32,721 nt of DNA from Sphaeroforma sirkka (lineage: Eukaryota; Opisthokonta; Ichthyosporea; Ichthyophonida). The notes beneath the pieces are model-generated. The model did not search any database. It saw only the letters and a list, made by a program, of their open reading frames with translations, and was not told the origin of the DNA. Location of the stretch: assembly GCA_001586965.3 (NCBI GenBank), contig LUCW03000143.1, positions 107,501 through 140,221 of the forward strand. Reading direction: 5' to 3'. This document shows positions 20,006 to 30,675 of this stretch, one piece after another (positions within the stretch are counted from its first letter, which is position 1; every line of letters begins with the position of its first letter). The translations under genes were made by a program, and so were the position numbers.

Positions 20006-20445
20006 GTAAGTTATGAGTTCAGTCAACGATTTCAGTATGTGCAGATGACCTGATAGCGACATGTAAAGGTTATGAACAAATAGTTATGACAAAAAGTGTC
20101 TCTGTTTGTTCTGTGTATAGTACGTATGTTGCATTGATTTCCGTTGCGTCGTGCGTCGTGTGGGATGAAATGACAAGGCGGATGTCACAACATATAACTA
20201 CCGAAGATACCTCGCACAAGGAGTAGATGCCAACAAAAAGTTTGCTTTTGCTTTTGTAAGTTATGAGTTCCGTCAACGATTCGACTATGTGCAGAGGACC
20301 TGAGTGCCACAAGTTTAAGTTATGAACAAATACTTGTGAGAAAAAGTGTCCGTGTATGTTCTCAGTGTACAGTTCTATTGTTATATTAATTTTCGTTATG
20401 TCGTTTTGATCTTATGGTATGAATTGACAAGGGGGTTTTCAAATA
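19930..20445 (+). repeat. About 250-bp tandem duplication of exon 1 and its donor, 2-2.5 copies
   Basis: The exon 1 end and the following intron start recur 250 bp downstream (donor GTAAGTTATGAG at 20006 and again at 20256; CGAAGATA..CTCGC.CAAGGAGTAGATG in both). A more degraded third partial copy lies near 20368-20445. The second copy of the exon (about 20170-20255) has the donor, but its frame is broken and its ATG region is changed, so it is a pseudo-exon. Confidence 0.8.
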
Positions 20446-22184
20446 TATAGTCTCATTTGACAACTTCGTTTATAATAGTCGGTATGTTCTATTCGCATTT
20501 TTGGGATGTTTTATAATTATACTATCGCTCGACTGCCCAATCAGTTTCTTGTCGTGACTCTCAACAGTGGGATGTCGTGTTCTTGCTCATACCTCAAGAA
20601 TCATGGCTGCTGTGTTGCGTGCTTATTTACTTTATTATTTTACAATGCGACGTGTAGTCGACACATATTCAGTAAATGCACATTCGCTATATTTCAGTTG
20701 TGCTTCTACAGTCTATACACATTTTCTAGTACCAATACTTATTTGAGCAGGCATGTCTAATAAAGTACAGTGTTCCATTTGTAGTATGACTGTGATTGGC
20801 TTATGCACACTTCCCCCGGTTGTGCGATTGCATCAGGTATTCAAAAGCTCCAACCATTTTCTAAGCTGTTGAGTAGGCGTGTAGAAAATAAATGAGTCAA
20901 ATCACAGCTGCATTCTGATTTGGTCGAGATGTGCAAGTGTTTTAAAGCTTACATACAAGAATCATATAGCGTACGAGTCTGTTGTGGGCTACCATACGTT
21001 TTGTAGCTGACTATTATCGTTCGTTAAATTCAACCTCATAGTTAAATATAGTCCTACGAGAGATGTGAACAAAAATGCGAACAAAAATGCTCCTACATTG
21101 TTCCGAGGTTTTGAGAGTCTTTTGGTCGTCGCCTTTGCTTGGGGGAGATAGTGAATAAAGTATGACACAATCGTCCCGACCACTCGCTAGAGAATATGTT
21201 ACCACGTGCTAAGTCTGTGTTATTTATTGTTGAACTAGGTCTTAGATATGCACGGCGAAGATTGACTACTCTTCTGCCATGCTATGTGACATGTGCGTGT
21301 TAGTTTGTTCCCGTGCTATTCGTATGTACGATTTGCATGTCAACGGTAGAATAATCTTTGCCATACACCGCCTATGAGCTGTCGTGTGAGTGTTTGGTGC
21401 TGGCTTAACGTGTATCAACGACAAACTTGTATCGCATGGGAGAATGCAAGGGCACATCGGCACGCGTAGTCCTTATTGTTGCTACTACATAGCCCCTGAT
21501 GGGTGCACTCCGAACAAGTTTGAAAGTTATATATATCTATATATATTTCGTGTGAGAATACCAGTTTGCTAGCTACTATTATATGTCTAGATTGATGAGA
21601 TGAACATTATCTTTCGGATGCACATGTATACTATCAACACCGTCACCATTCAAGTAAAAGTGTTCTCTGTTTGTTTGTCGTTGCTCAATCTACACGCATA
21701 GTCTAGTTTGAGATTTAGCATTAATACTCTCCCGTGTTGCAGATAATATCGCGTTCGGTCGGTGTGCGTGTCCAACTATGCATCACTGATTCAAATTTCA
21801 ATGCACTTCATAGTATGTTCTTTACCCAATCCTTTTGTACTGTTCACGTTGATGCGGTGGTTTGTGACAACAATGCAAATGTGCACTGAAGTAATTCAGT
21901 ATGGCATTGCATCTCGTTTAGTGTACTTACGTTCTCTTTTTACTTTGAATGTATAACCCTTCTTATGCGCAACTAACTAGATCACCTGGGCAAGTGTACA
22001 TTGTGTATTTGTATCTGCCAAAGAGGATATCAGCAGCCGAGATAGTTGACGTCATGATCTAGAAGACTCGCATAATATGGTCGATGTGTCCATGTGTATT
22101 CTCTATTAGCATTATTTGTATGTACACTCTGAATGGGAGTAGCTTGAACAATTTATCAGCATAGGTACCTGGCCTTCTGGCAAC
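20446..22184. other. Intron 1 of the ankyrin-kinase gene, remainder
   Basis: AT-rich sequence with no reading frame that looks like protein and no tandem repeat of note. Open frames at 20506-20760, 21390-21572 and 21762-21956 are short and compositionally intron-like. Confidence 0.5.
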
Positions 22185-22240
22185 ACTTTAGGGTTTTAGG
22201 GTGCAGTGTATGTTTTTCCCCCTAAACCCCCCTAAACTTT
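22185..22240. repeat. Inverted telomere-like repeats
   Basis: ACTTTAGGGTTTTAGGG (22185-22201) faces CCCCTAAACCCCCCTAAACTTT (to 22240) across a 17-nt loop. The two halves are near-complementary and could form a hairpin. They sit near the start of the right arm. Confidence 0.7.
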
Positions 22241-22464
22241 AAAATCGAAAAAGGGAAGCTCGCCCGATGCAATGATTGAAAGGTCGCATTTGTTTCGTCC
22301 TCACATGGGACACAAAATTGACTTCTGCTTATATATGCACAGAGTCAACTCTGCGCTACTTTTGTTGTGGCCTCGAGCAGCTACGGGCATTAAAATTCAG
22401 TGTTTGTATTGTAAGTGGATGTGGTTCTCACAGTGCACGACTGTTTGTTTCTTCACTCCCTCAG

Positions 22465-22563
22465 AGAGAGTGGACGCCACTGCACTTCGCTTGTCGAAAT
22501 GGACACGAAGAAGCGGTGCAGCTGCTGTTGGAAATGAATGCCCACGTGGAGGCCAAAGACAGC
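22465..22563 (+). CDS. Ankyrin-repeat protein kinase, ankyrin exon 2
   Basis: The acceptor TTCACTCCCTCAG leads into a 99-bp exon, AGAGAGTGGACGCCACTGCA..., ending GACAGC|GTATGT. It encodes one 33-residue ankyrin repeat: REWTPLHFACRNGHEEAVQ, then LLLEMNAHVEAKDS. TPLH, the A-C-x-N-G-H turn, the second helix and the closing loop are all present. The exon is phase 0 at both ends, so repeats can be added or lost without shifting the frame. The first two residues are RE where other copies have DG. Confidence 0.88.
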
Positions 22564-25235
22564 GTATGTAATAGTTCATGAAGCACCACACACACTATGT
22601 GCATGGCTCTATGAGTCATTGTCTGACTTGTCAATTGTCGTGAGTGTGTATATGTTTGGATACATGATGTTGCAAGTTCTCATTCAAGTTATATTAATCT
22701 TTTAACTTCAGTTATTCTGCACCCATGCTCATATCGCAGTCAATTTTTACTTTATATATATATATATATATATAAATTTTTGATTGACTTTATGTACCGT
22801 GACGCATGGCTTGTTCGTTTCTGTATTGTTCGTTTCTGTACCTATTTTAAATCAGTTATATGACACATCGTTTAGAAGTTTAGCAACGTTTGATGAGATA
22901 TGTCTGCCTTAAACATCTAGTTTAAATAAAAGTGTTAGTGTGCTAGACTTGTCTGAAAATATGCGGCCCACATAAAGGTCGTATCATTTGTATGATGGTT
23001 CTATGTGTTATGATGGTGTGTATTGCTGATGTGCACATGTTCGAGACGCTCACTATGATCTGAGCTGTCACGCTTGAGTCAATGCTGGGAGCGTGAATCT
23101 CTGTCGATGTTTTTACTCAAAAGTACATTAACATAGTTTCACGGCTTTCATATTACACAGTTCGTGTCATTTTCAGGATGATGCAGTCTGCCACATCGTA
23201 GTTATACAATGCTGATGTTCACGTGTATGCGACATTTAATATGATATGAACTCTCTACTTTAGTCAATTCTGCGAACTCGTGGTGTCTGCTCTAAATCTC
23301 TGTCGATGTGTTCACCTCGTAGTCTAGGTACACTCACATAGTGCGCCATACTATGAAAGTAACGAAAAGCCTAATTACATTCGCTTTATCGATAGATATT
23401 CAGTATTTATATACACGGTATATAAGATTCATTATTTGTTCGTTTATAGGTGTGCTTGTTTGTCAGTGGTTGTGTATGTATGTTTGTTTGTTGTCAGTGT
23501 GTTTGTTCAGTTGTTCTTGCGTTTGTTTATTTGTTTGTTCGCTTGTTTATCCATTCATTTGTGTGTATGTTTGTTAATTTGTTTGTTGATTGTTGTTTGT
23601 CTTATGTTGGTTTGTATGTGATATATTCTGTTCGTTGAAATGTCTTTTTTCGTTCGTCTGTATGTTTTTATATCATCTGATGGATACACGGCTATCCTGC
23701 CTGTCTAATGATATTGCTTATGTGTCATATAGAGAAGATCTGCCTCGTACAAATGTTGTGCTCGACGGCTGTGTGTTAGTTGAGTACATTGTATAGTGCC
23801 AATGTTCATCACGCGGTGCCTTCTTTGTTGTTGAGTGTTCCTTTACAACAGACTGAGCATGTTTGCTATTGCGCATCAACATTCGTAGAATTCATACGTA
23901 GTCATGTGGTCAGTGCAATACAATAGTATGACGAATTGTCAAGGAGTGCAGCTGTACCTTCGTACTCGAATCACAGTGAATAATCAGGTTATGCCAGCGG
24001 TTTGTCTCCACAATTAGATTGCATGTACACGACCTACTCGAGTATATGACAGTGTGAGGTTCTCTATCGACCGTTTCGTGCAGTGTAAGATTACTCGAAT
24101 TGCTGGCTAATTATACCCACAGCGTCAATTTTGTGTATTGTGTGCAAATATAATAGGATTCAAATATGCACTTTCCACCTTGTTCTTTCCCGAAGCCATA
24201 TTGTAGATAGTTCCTTTACTATGGTGATTGACAATAATGTACCTTGACGACATGGGTTGCAGTATTTGCTTGTCTGTATGTTAATTTGTTTGTTGGTTTG
24301 TTTGTTCGTCCTTGTATGCTACTCTGTTCGTTTGTCTATTTTTCATGGTTTATGTATAGTTAGTTAGTCTGTTTGATAGTTTTCATTTCCAGTGGCTAAT
24401 AGTATGCCATTGCTAGTGGTGAAGTATAGTTGTGGTATTCTAAGTACGTATTCCTAAAGGGCTTTTAAGTTTGTTTGTTCATTCGTTTATTGTTTGTTCT
24501 TTGTTGTTTGTTCGTTTGTATGTATTTTTTGTTCGTTTGTATGTATTTTTTTGTTCGTAGGTACGTTGACTTTTTTGGTTAGTCTTTTCGTTTGTCGTTT
24601 GTTTGTTTATCTATCACGTGCATGGTCGACTGATACGGCTGTGTAGCCTGCCTAGTGATATTCCTTAAGTGTTATAGTGAAGATACACACTGTGTCTGTG
24701 TTATGCTGGATGTCCGTGTGCGGTACTGTTTGTGGCGTGTTAATTAAGTATATTGTGCAGGGCTAATTTGAAATGCGCAGTGACGTTTGTCGGCTATCAA
24801 GCGTTCCTTTGGAGAAGACTGACCATGTTTTTCTATTGCGTATCAACATTCGTTGTATCCATAAGTTGTCAAGGAGTGCAGCTATGCTTTCGTGCTCAAA
24901 TCACACATTGAGAACAAACTCGGCTACGCAAATTGATTGTATATACATGACCTACTTCAGTATATAACTATATGAGGTTCGCTAACATTCAGTTTTTAGC
25001 CATTTGGCTGCAGGAAGATGGCCAGAATGACTCTATGCGATGAGGTTTGTGCTCTAGACCAATACTGATATGTTGTAATAAAGTGACGTGTCTGTATACC
25101 ACGGGCTATCTGTGTTATACTCACCGTATCCATATTATCTGTTACGATGGCGGGTGTTGTGAGTGCACAACTACATATGTAACAGCAGTGATGCGGTTCT
25201 CATAGTGCACGACTGTTTGTTTTTCACTCCGTCAG

Positions 25236-25334
25236 GATGGGGCGACGCCACTGCATAGGGCATGTTCTCATGGCCGCAAAGAAGTGGTGCAGTTGATGTT
25301 GGAGTGGAATGCGAACGTGGAGGCCAAAGACAGC
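25236..25334 (+). CDS. Ankyrin-repeat protein kinase, ankyrin exon 3
   Basis: The acceptor TTTTCACTCCGTCAG precedes a 99-bp exon, GATGGGGCGACGCCACTGCA..., with donor GACAGC|GTATGT. It encodes one repeat, DGATPLHRACSHGRKEVVQ, then LMLEWNANVEAKDS. It starts 2,771 bp after exon 2 starts and shares its flanking intron sequence, so it arose by module duplication. Frame and splice sites are intact. Confidence 0.88.
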
Positions 25335-26049
25335 GTATGTACGAAGTTATGGAGCACCAGACACACTGTGTGCATGGTTCTGAGTCATTGCCTTGTTTGT
25401 TAATTGTCGTGAGTGTGCATACGCTTGGATACATGATGTTGCAATTATCAAGGAAGGTCTGTGATTTTCGTAATTCTAGATATTCTACAGTCATGCGCGT
25501 GTCGCAGTCGATTTTCGTATCTTTTATGTAATATTTGTTGATTGACTCTATATACCTTGTCGCACGACTTAGGGTTTACGGTTTAGGATCCGAGTTATAT
25601 TACACATCTTCTTAGACTTGTAGCAACGTTTGACAAGGTACGTCTGACTTTAAGATCCATTTTAAATACATGGGTAAGTTTTTTAGACTGGATGCGTCCC
25701 ACAGAAAGGTCGTATCGTTTATGTGATGGATTTATCTGTCGTGATGGTGTACAATATTGACATTGATACGAGAGAGAGGTTTGCTACAATCTGAGCTGTC
25801 ACGCCTGAGTCAATTCTGCAAACTCTCTGGTGTGGTTAACTCGATACTTCATATACACTCATACAGTGAGCCATACAATGAGGTCGGAATAACAAATAAC
25901 CACGTTACCGTTAAATTGTAGTACTTATTTACATGGTATGCGAGCTGCATCATTTATTTTGTATTTCATTTGTTAAATTCCTCGTATGCCAGCGGGTTTG
26001 TTGGTTTTTTGTTTGTTTGAGGGTGTTTTTTGTTCAGTTATTTGTGCGT

Positions 26050-26690
26050 TTGTCTGTTTGCTTGTTCTATTGTTTATCCATTCGTTTGTTCGTTACTTTG
26101 TTCTTTTGTTTATTGATCGATGTTAGTTGTTTGTTCGTTTGCTTGTATATTCTGTACATACCGACGTATGCAAGAGGTCTTGAAGTACCTCACATGCCGT
26201 ATGCAAGGTTTTATCAGTCGTTGTATTATTTTTCAATTGATATACTTTAGGTCTTGAGTGTGCAAACGTTTTGTTTGTTCGCTTGTTTATCCATTCGCTT
26301 GTTTATTACTTTGTTCTTTTGTTTATCAATTGATGTTTGTTGTTTATTGTTTGTTTGTTTGCTTGTACATATTGTACATACTGACGCATGTAAGAGGTCT
26401 TGAAGTACCTCATATGCCGTATGCAAGTTTTTATCATTCGTTGTGTTATTTGTCAATTGATATGCTTTAGGTCTTGAGTGTGCATACGTTTTGTTTGTTC
26501 GCTTGTTTATCCATTCGTTTGTTCGTTACTTTGTTCTTTTGTGTATAGATTGATGTTTGTTGTTTATTGTTTGTTCGTTTGCTTGTACATATCGTACATA
26601 CTGTCGCATGTAAGAGGTCTTGATTTACCTCACATGCCGTATGCATGGTTCTGAGTCGGTTCTCTTATTTGTCAATTGATATTTTTTAGG
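26050..26690 (+). repeat. 220-bp tandem repeat, three copies, in intron 3
   Basis: AAGAGGTCTTGA(A/T)(G/T)TACCTCA recurs at 26172, 26392 and 26612, exactly 220 bp apart. Each copy is accompanied by the same TTTG-rich block (TTCGCTTGTTTATCCATTCG). The unit includes a degenerate version of the sequence that follows the ankyrin exon donors. Confidence 0.9.
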
Positions 26691-27859
26691 TATTGAGTGT
26701 GCATACGTTTGGGTACATGATGCTGCAAGTTATCATTCAAGGTATGTGATGTTTTTCTTGACTTCATGTATTTTGCAGTCATACGCGTGTCGCAGTCAAC
26801 TTCCCCGTCTTTCATGAGTTTTCTGTTGATTGACTTTACATACCCTTCCGCAAGACTTATCGTTTTAGTACGTATTCCTTAATCACACGCTTGAAGCAAG
26901 TCAGCGAACTATTGTGTGTCTGGTGTAAACCTCTGCCGGCTTGTCTACCCGGTAATCAAGGTTTATTTATATAGTGAGCCATACAATGAAGGTCAATATA
27001 ACAAAAGGCCTAGCTACATTCGCGTTAATGATAAAAAGGTAGTTGGTATTTACATGGTACATGAGCTGCATCATTTGTTCGTAAATAGGTCTGCTTCTCT
27101 GTTGGTGGTTTTTTATGTTGGTTTGTTGGTTTGCTTTTGAGTGTGGTCGTTCAGTTGTTGGTGCGTTTGTTTGTTAGTTTATTCGCTTGTTTATCCATTC
27201 GTTTGTTCGTTTGTTTGTTCATTTCTAAAACCCTTGATCTTTTTTTGTTGGTCTTTTCGTTTGTTGTTTGTTCATTTATCTACCACATGCATGGTTCTCG
27301 ACTGATACGGCTGTGCAGCCTGCTTAGTGATATTACTCAACTGTCAGTGAAGATCTGCAAAGTATCAATATTATGCTGGAAGGCCGGGTGTGATATTGTT
27401 TGTGGTGTGTTGATCGAGCACATTGAACAGTGACAATTTGAAACGAACGGTGAGTTGTTGAGTGTTCCTTTGCAAGAGACAGATCATGTTTTTTTATTGC
27501 CCATCGACACTTGTAGAATTCACAAGTAGTCATACGCGCAGTGCAATACAACAGTCTGATGAGTTGTCAAGGAGTGCTTCTGTACTTTCGTACTCGAGTC
27601 CCATATTGCAAACAAACACGATACACCAGGTGTGCGTTTGGGATAAAGTTGTTAGGGTTTACGATTGTATCTGCAAGACTTACTTGAGTATACAACTATG
27701 TAAGTGACGGGTCTGTACATCACGCGCTTTTTATGTTTTAATAGCTGTATCGTATTACCTGTTGCGATGACGGATGTTGTGGTGTCTGCACAACTGCATA
27801 CGTAACAGCAGTGATGTATTTCTCACGGTGCACGACTGTTTGTTTCTACACTTCGTCAG

Positions 27860-27957
27860 AATGGGGAGACGCCACTGCACTTCGCTTGTAAAATAGGCGC
27901 AAAGAAGTGGTGCAGCTGCTATTCGAATGGAATGCCAACGTGGAGGCCGAGGACATC
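27860..27957 (+). pseudogene. Ankyrin-repeat exon 4, one base short (frameshifted)
   Basis: The acceptor CACTTCGTCAG and donor GACATC|GTATGT flank a 98-bp exon. It begins NGETPLHFACK in frame; after about 35 nt one base is missing relative to its siblings (near AAAATAGGCGCAAAG, 27890-27905). Beyond that point another frame reads RKEVVQLLFEWNANVEAEDI. If included in mRNA it would shift the frame, because all other ankyrin exons are phase 0 and 99 bp; if skipped, the reading frame stays open. It is either a decayed copy or a sequencing error. Confidence 0.8.
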
Positions 27958-29705
27958 GTATGTAGGCAGTCTAGAAGCACCTCACATGCCGTATACATTG
28001 TTTAATGGGTCATGCTCATAGTTGTTTGCAGCGAATGGTATCTTGTGGGTTTGTATATGTATGTTTTAGAGTACCTGTGAACTGATGCGTGAGTTTCTCG
28101 CTTCGTTGATTGGTTGTCACTGGCGAAGTTGCGGTAGCCTCGCCCAACATGTGCGATCGCACAAGCACACAATGTGCAAAATCGCTCAATTTTTCTTCAC
28201 AATACATTGCCAAATGTGTTGCACCGTTGTTCACTGGCAACTTGCCGGCTTTCCTATTGAGATGATACGCCATGGTGTTACGTTGCGACTACAGTACTTG
28301 CTGCTGATTCTCGTGGGTCGTTCTTTCATGCCCAGGAGCTTCTATGTTCATTCCGGTATTCAAGTGGGAATGTCTGACTTGCAAATAAACTATACTGGAT
28401 ATAGTATTCATCTTATAGTTTACCAACGTGTAAATTACTGTTTTTTCTAATCTGACCGTTTGGGTTATCAATCATGTACTATCAACAGAATGGAAACACT
28501 CCACTGGATTTAAGTATTGACGGGATGAAATAATTTTTACTGAAAGCGGTTCAGCAGAGAGCGGACCGACAAGAGCAGGTATTATCACATTGGGGTCTTC
28601 TCACTGAGGCAGTCGTTTCTCCATATATCGAGTCTTTTCGACTGTTGCGACTGCGACAGGAAAATATGAGATGTGGTCATTTGTGACACATATGTGATGT
28701 TTATGCCTAGTATATACGCCTCCTACATTGCGATGGTATTTAACGCCACTGATATGACATAAATGTGATTTGTTTGGCTCCCGCAATACCGCAATAGAGT
28801 GAATCTCGCGTTCTGCTAATCTGTCGTTCTGTGCGTTGAAGCGTTTCTTCTATACTACTAAGCAGATAAAGAGTTGTAATTGGGTTGTTCAGTGTTCCAA
28901 ACCCAAATTCGTATACTACCGTGAACCCTTGTCACCCTTATTATTTTTAACATTCAAGTTTGTTTCTACAACCTGATGGCTTCAATATGTGGTTGTTGAG
29001 ATTTATTCCAACTACACAAATAGAATCTCGTATGGCTGCTGGGGAGCCCCATTCAGCGGTGACTGTCACTGTGCTTATGAAACCTGTACTGTATTGAGTA
29101 CTCCTGAGAGGTGTATCATACTACCAGTTGCAGCAATTTCCAATGCTATTTTTGTAGCTTTGTGATTGTAAGCTGTATTATCTGGCTGAGACAGTTGAGT
29201 TTCGTATACTGTGTGATGAGGTCGTAGTGAAACATTCAACAGTTGAGCAATATTGAGCCACTTATTGCTACAAAGGTGTGACTATCCCTCCGCACAGGCT
29301 ATGAGTGCTAGTCCATCAAAATACGGCTGCGGTAGTATTGGACTATGATGGTGTCGGCACCTACCTCTAGAGTGTCGATTATGTTGTGTGTTTTTAAATT
29401 AAATGATCATGGTCAACCTGTATGTTGAATGCGCCGTTGTCGCTGTATTGTCAGATTTATTCAAAACTATATTTGTAAATATCTCGTGTAGCCTTTGGGC
29501 TGCGGGCGCAGAGTTGTCTTAACGTACTTACGCACACTCCGCTGTGTCAGTATTTTGTACATCGATATTGAAACGGCTTACATTGAGCTGTTCAACCAAA
29601 TCATACCGCCCTTTGCAGATTTGAGTGTGCGTACAAATTTCGATCCACTGCATACTTACTCATCTCTGTCCATACCTATACACCTATTGTCACCAGATCA
29701 CTCAG

Positions 29706-30147
29706 TGCCCAGAGTCTCTGAACAGATTTGCCCCGTGCATCCAACAAGCGCGGGCGGACACTGCAGCGTTGGCGCAGCAAGCAGCGCGCGTTGTATTGTC
29801 CACTGGTGACGGAGAGACACTCGTGCAGTTCATCGCCGACGCTGATGTCTGCTATCAACACACCACACACGTGCGACAGGCACGACGGCAGGCCACTGAT
29901 CTGGTGACGCGGTGCTGTGAGGTGTTACGTGACATAGAGAGTGGCTCAGCAGCCGAGGACACGAGTGGTGGCGTCAAGAGGGCAGGGGTGGTGCTAGAAA
30001 CCTTCAACGCACTCCAAACACAGATTCGTGAGGCGGAGAGTGTGCAGGATGGGACTGTCGCACAACGCGACTGTATGCGGCGAGAACGTGTCAATCTGAT
30101 TGCGACAGCTCTGCAACATCGCCCAATCAATTGTAATACTCAGATAG
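29706..30147 (+). CDS. Ankyrin-repeat protein kinase, exon 5: helical linker region
   Basis: The acceptor CACCAGATCACTCAG is followed by TGCCCAGAGTCTCTGAAC, phase 0 as required by the ankyrin exons. The frame is open for about 147 codons with GC-rich, Ala/Gln/Arg-rich helical sequence (QQARADTAALAQQAARVV, RQARRQATDLVTRCCEVLR), probably a coiled-coil or helical-bundle linker. No known domain is recognised. The end is placed at ATAG|GTGTAT (30148), which restores phase with the next exon through a 47-bp intron. Without an intron the frame would run on to a TGA at about 30212. The inverted arm copies this exon's acceptor and first 10 bases only. Confidence 0.65.
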
Positions 30148-30194
30148 GTGTATCTGCAATCAAAGCACTTGCTGAGCTCGAACACGTTCATCAG

Positions 30195-30675
30195 ACCCAC
30201 AGGAGGATGTGACAAATGAGTTGAATCTCGAGGATGTCCAGAGAATGTGTTGCGATGTCAGGAGTAAAGGCGTGCGGTTCGCCTGTGATCTTGGCTATGA
30301 GTCCGCCGTCAGTACAGAGTGCGATGTTGCGATAGCCAAAGTGCTCAACACGCTCGTGGGTGCGTTGTTGCGGGAGTTTGGGTACAACGATCCCGACGCA
30401 AGTAGTAGGCGGAAGTGCATGGACGGGTGCGTAGCTGGTCTGAGTGCAGAGTTGGCCTTTCAAGATAGAACCGCGCACAAGCTGTCGGAGCCCCAAGAAC
30501 CAGCGGATGTGTTGTGTACACTGGAGTCTACGTTGGAAGCTATTGTTGCGTACTACCAGCAGGCTAATGACTTGGGTGAGAGGTGTGTCCAACTGAGGAG
30601 GCAGCATATCCAGTTGACTGAGGGGTTGACGGCCCCTGACTTGCCAGTGATGGAGAATCAGCCTGAGATAACCTA
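30195..30675 (+). CDS. Ankyrin-repeat protein kinase, exon 6: helical linker
   Basis: After a proposed acceptor at 30194 (GTTCATCAG) the frame reads DPQEDVTNELNLEDVQRM and continues, with Leu/Ala/Glu-rich helices (TECDVAIAKVLNTLVGALL; ESTLEAIVAYYQQANDLGER), to a TAA at 30674-30676. Composition matches exon 5. The kinase frame starts one frame away just before this stop (open from 30667), so there is either another small intron with sites I could not fix, or a frameshift. No known domain is recognised. Confidence 0.6.

Larger units (their letters stand above)
22250..29715 (+). repeat. Right arm of the large inverted repeat; introns 1-4 of the ankyrin-kinase gene
   Basis: This arm is the inverted counterpart of 9295-16510. 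It is itself built from repeated modules: ankyrin exons at 22465, 25236 and 27860 with similar flanks, and a separate intron segment (CGACTGATACGGCTGTG... to ...CAAGGAGTGC) present at about 23680-23980, 24630-24920 and 27290-27620. TTTG-rich simple repeats fill 23430-23640, 24270-24610, 26000-26600 and 27060-27280. A (TA)n run at 22750-22775 matches the left-arm copy. Between the exons I see no other coding sequence. Confidence 0.85.

Noticed and set aside
20506..20760. 84-codon plus-strand frame in intron 1
   Set aside because: It is Cys/Phe/Tyr-rich with intron-like composition, and lacks a recognisable motif or splice context.
29495..29809. 104-codon plus-strand frame overlapping the start of exon 5
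   Set aside because: It crosses the intron-exon border in a different frame from the conserved exon. The inverted-arm match shows that its first half is duplicated intron.
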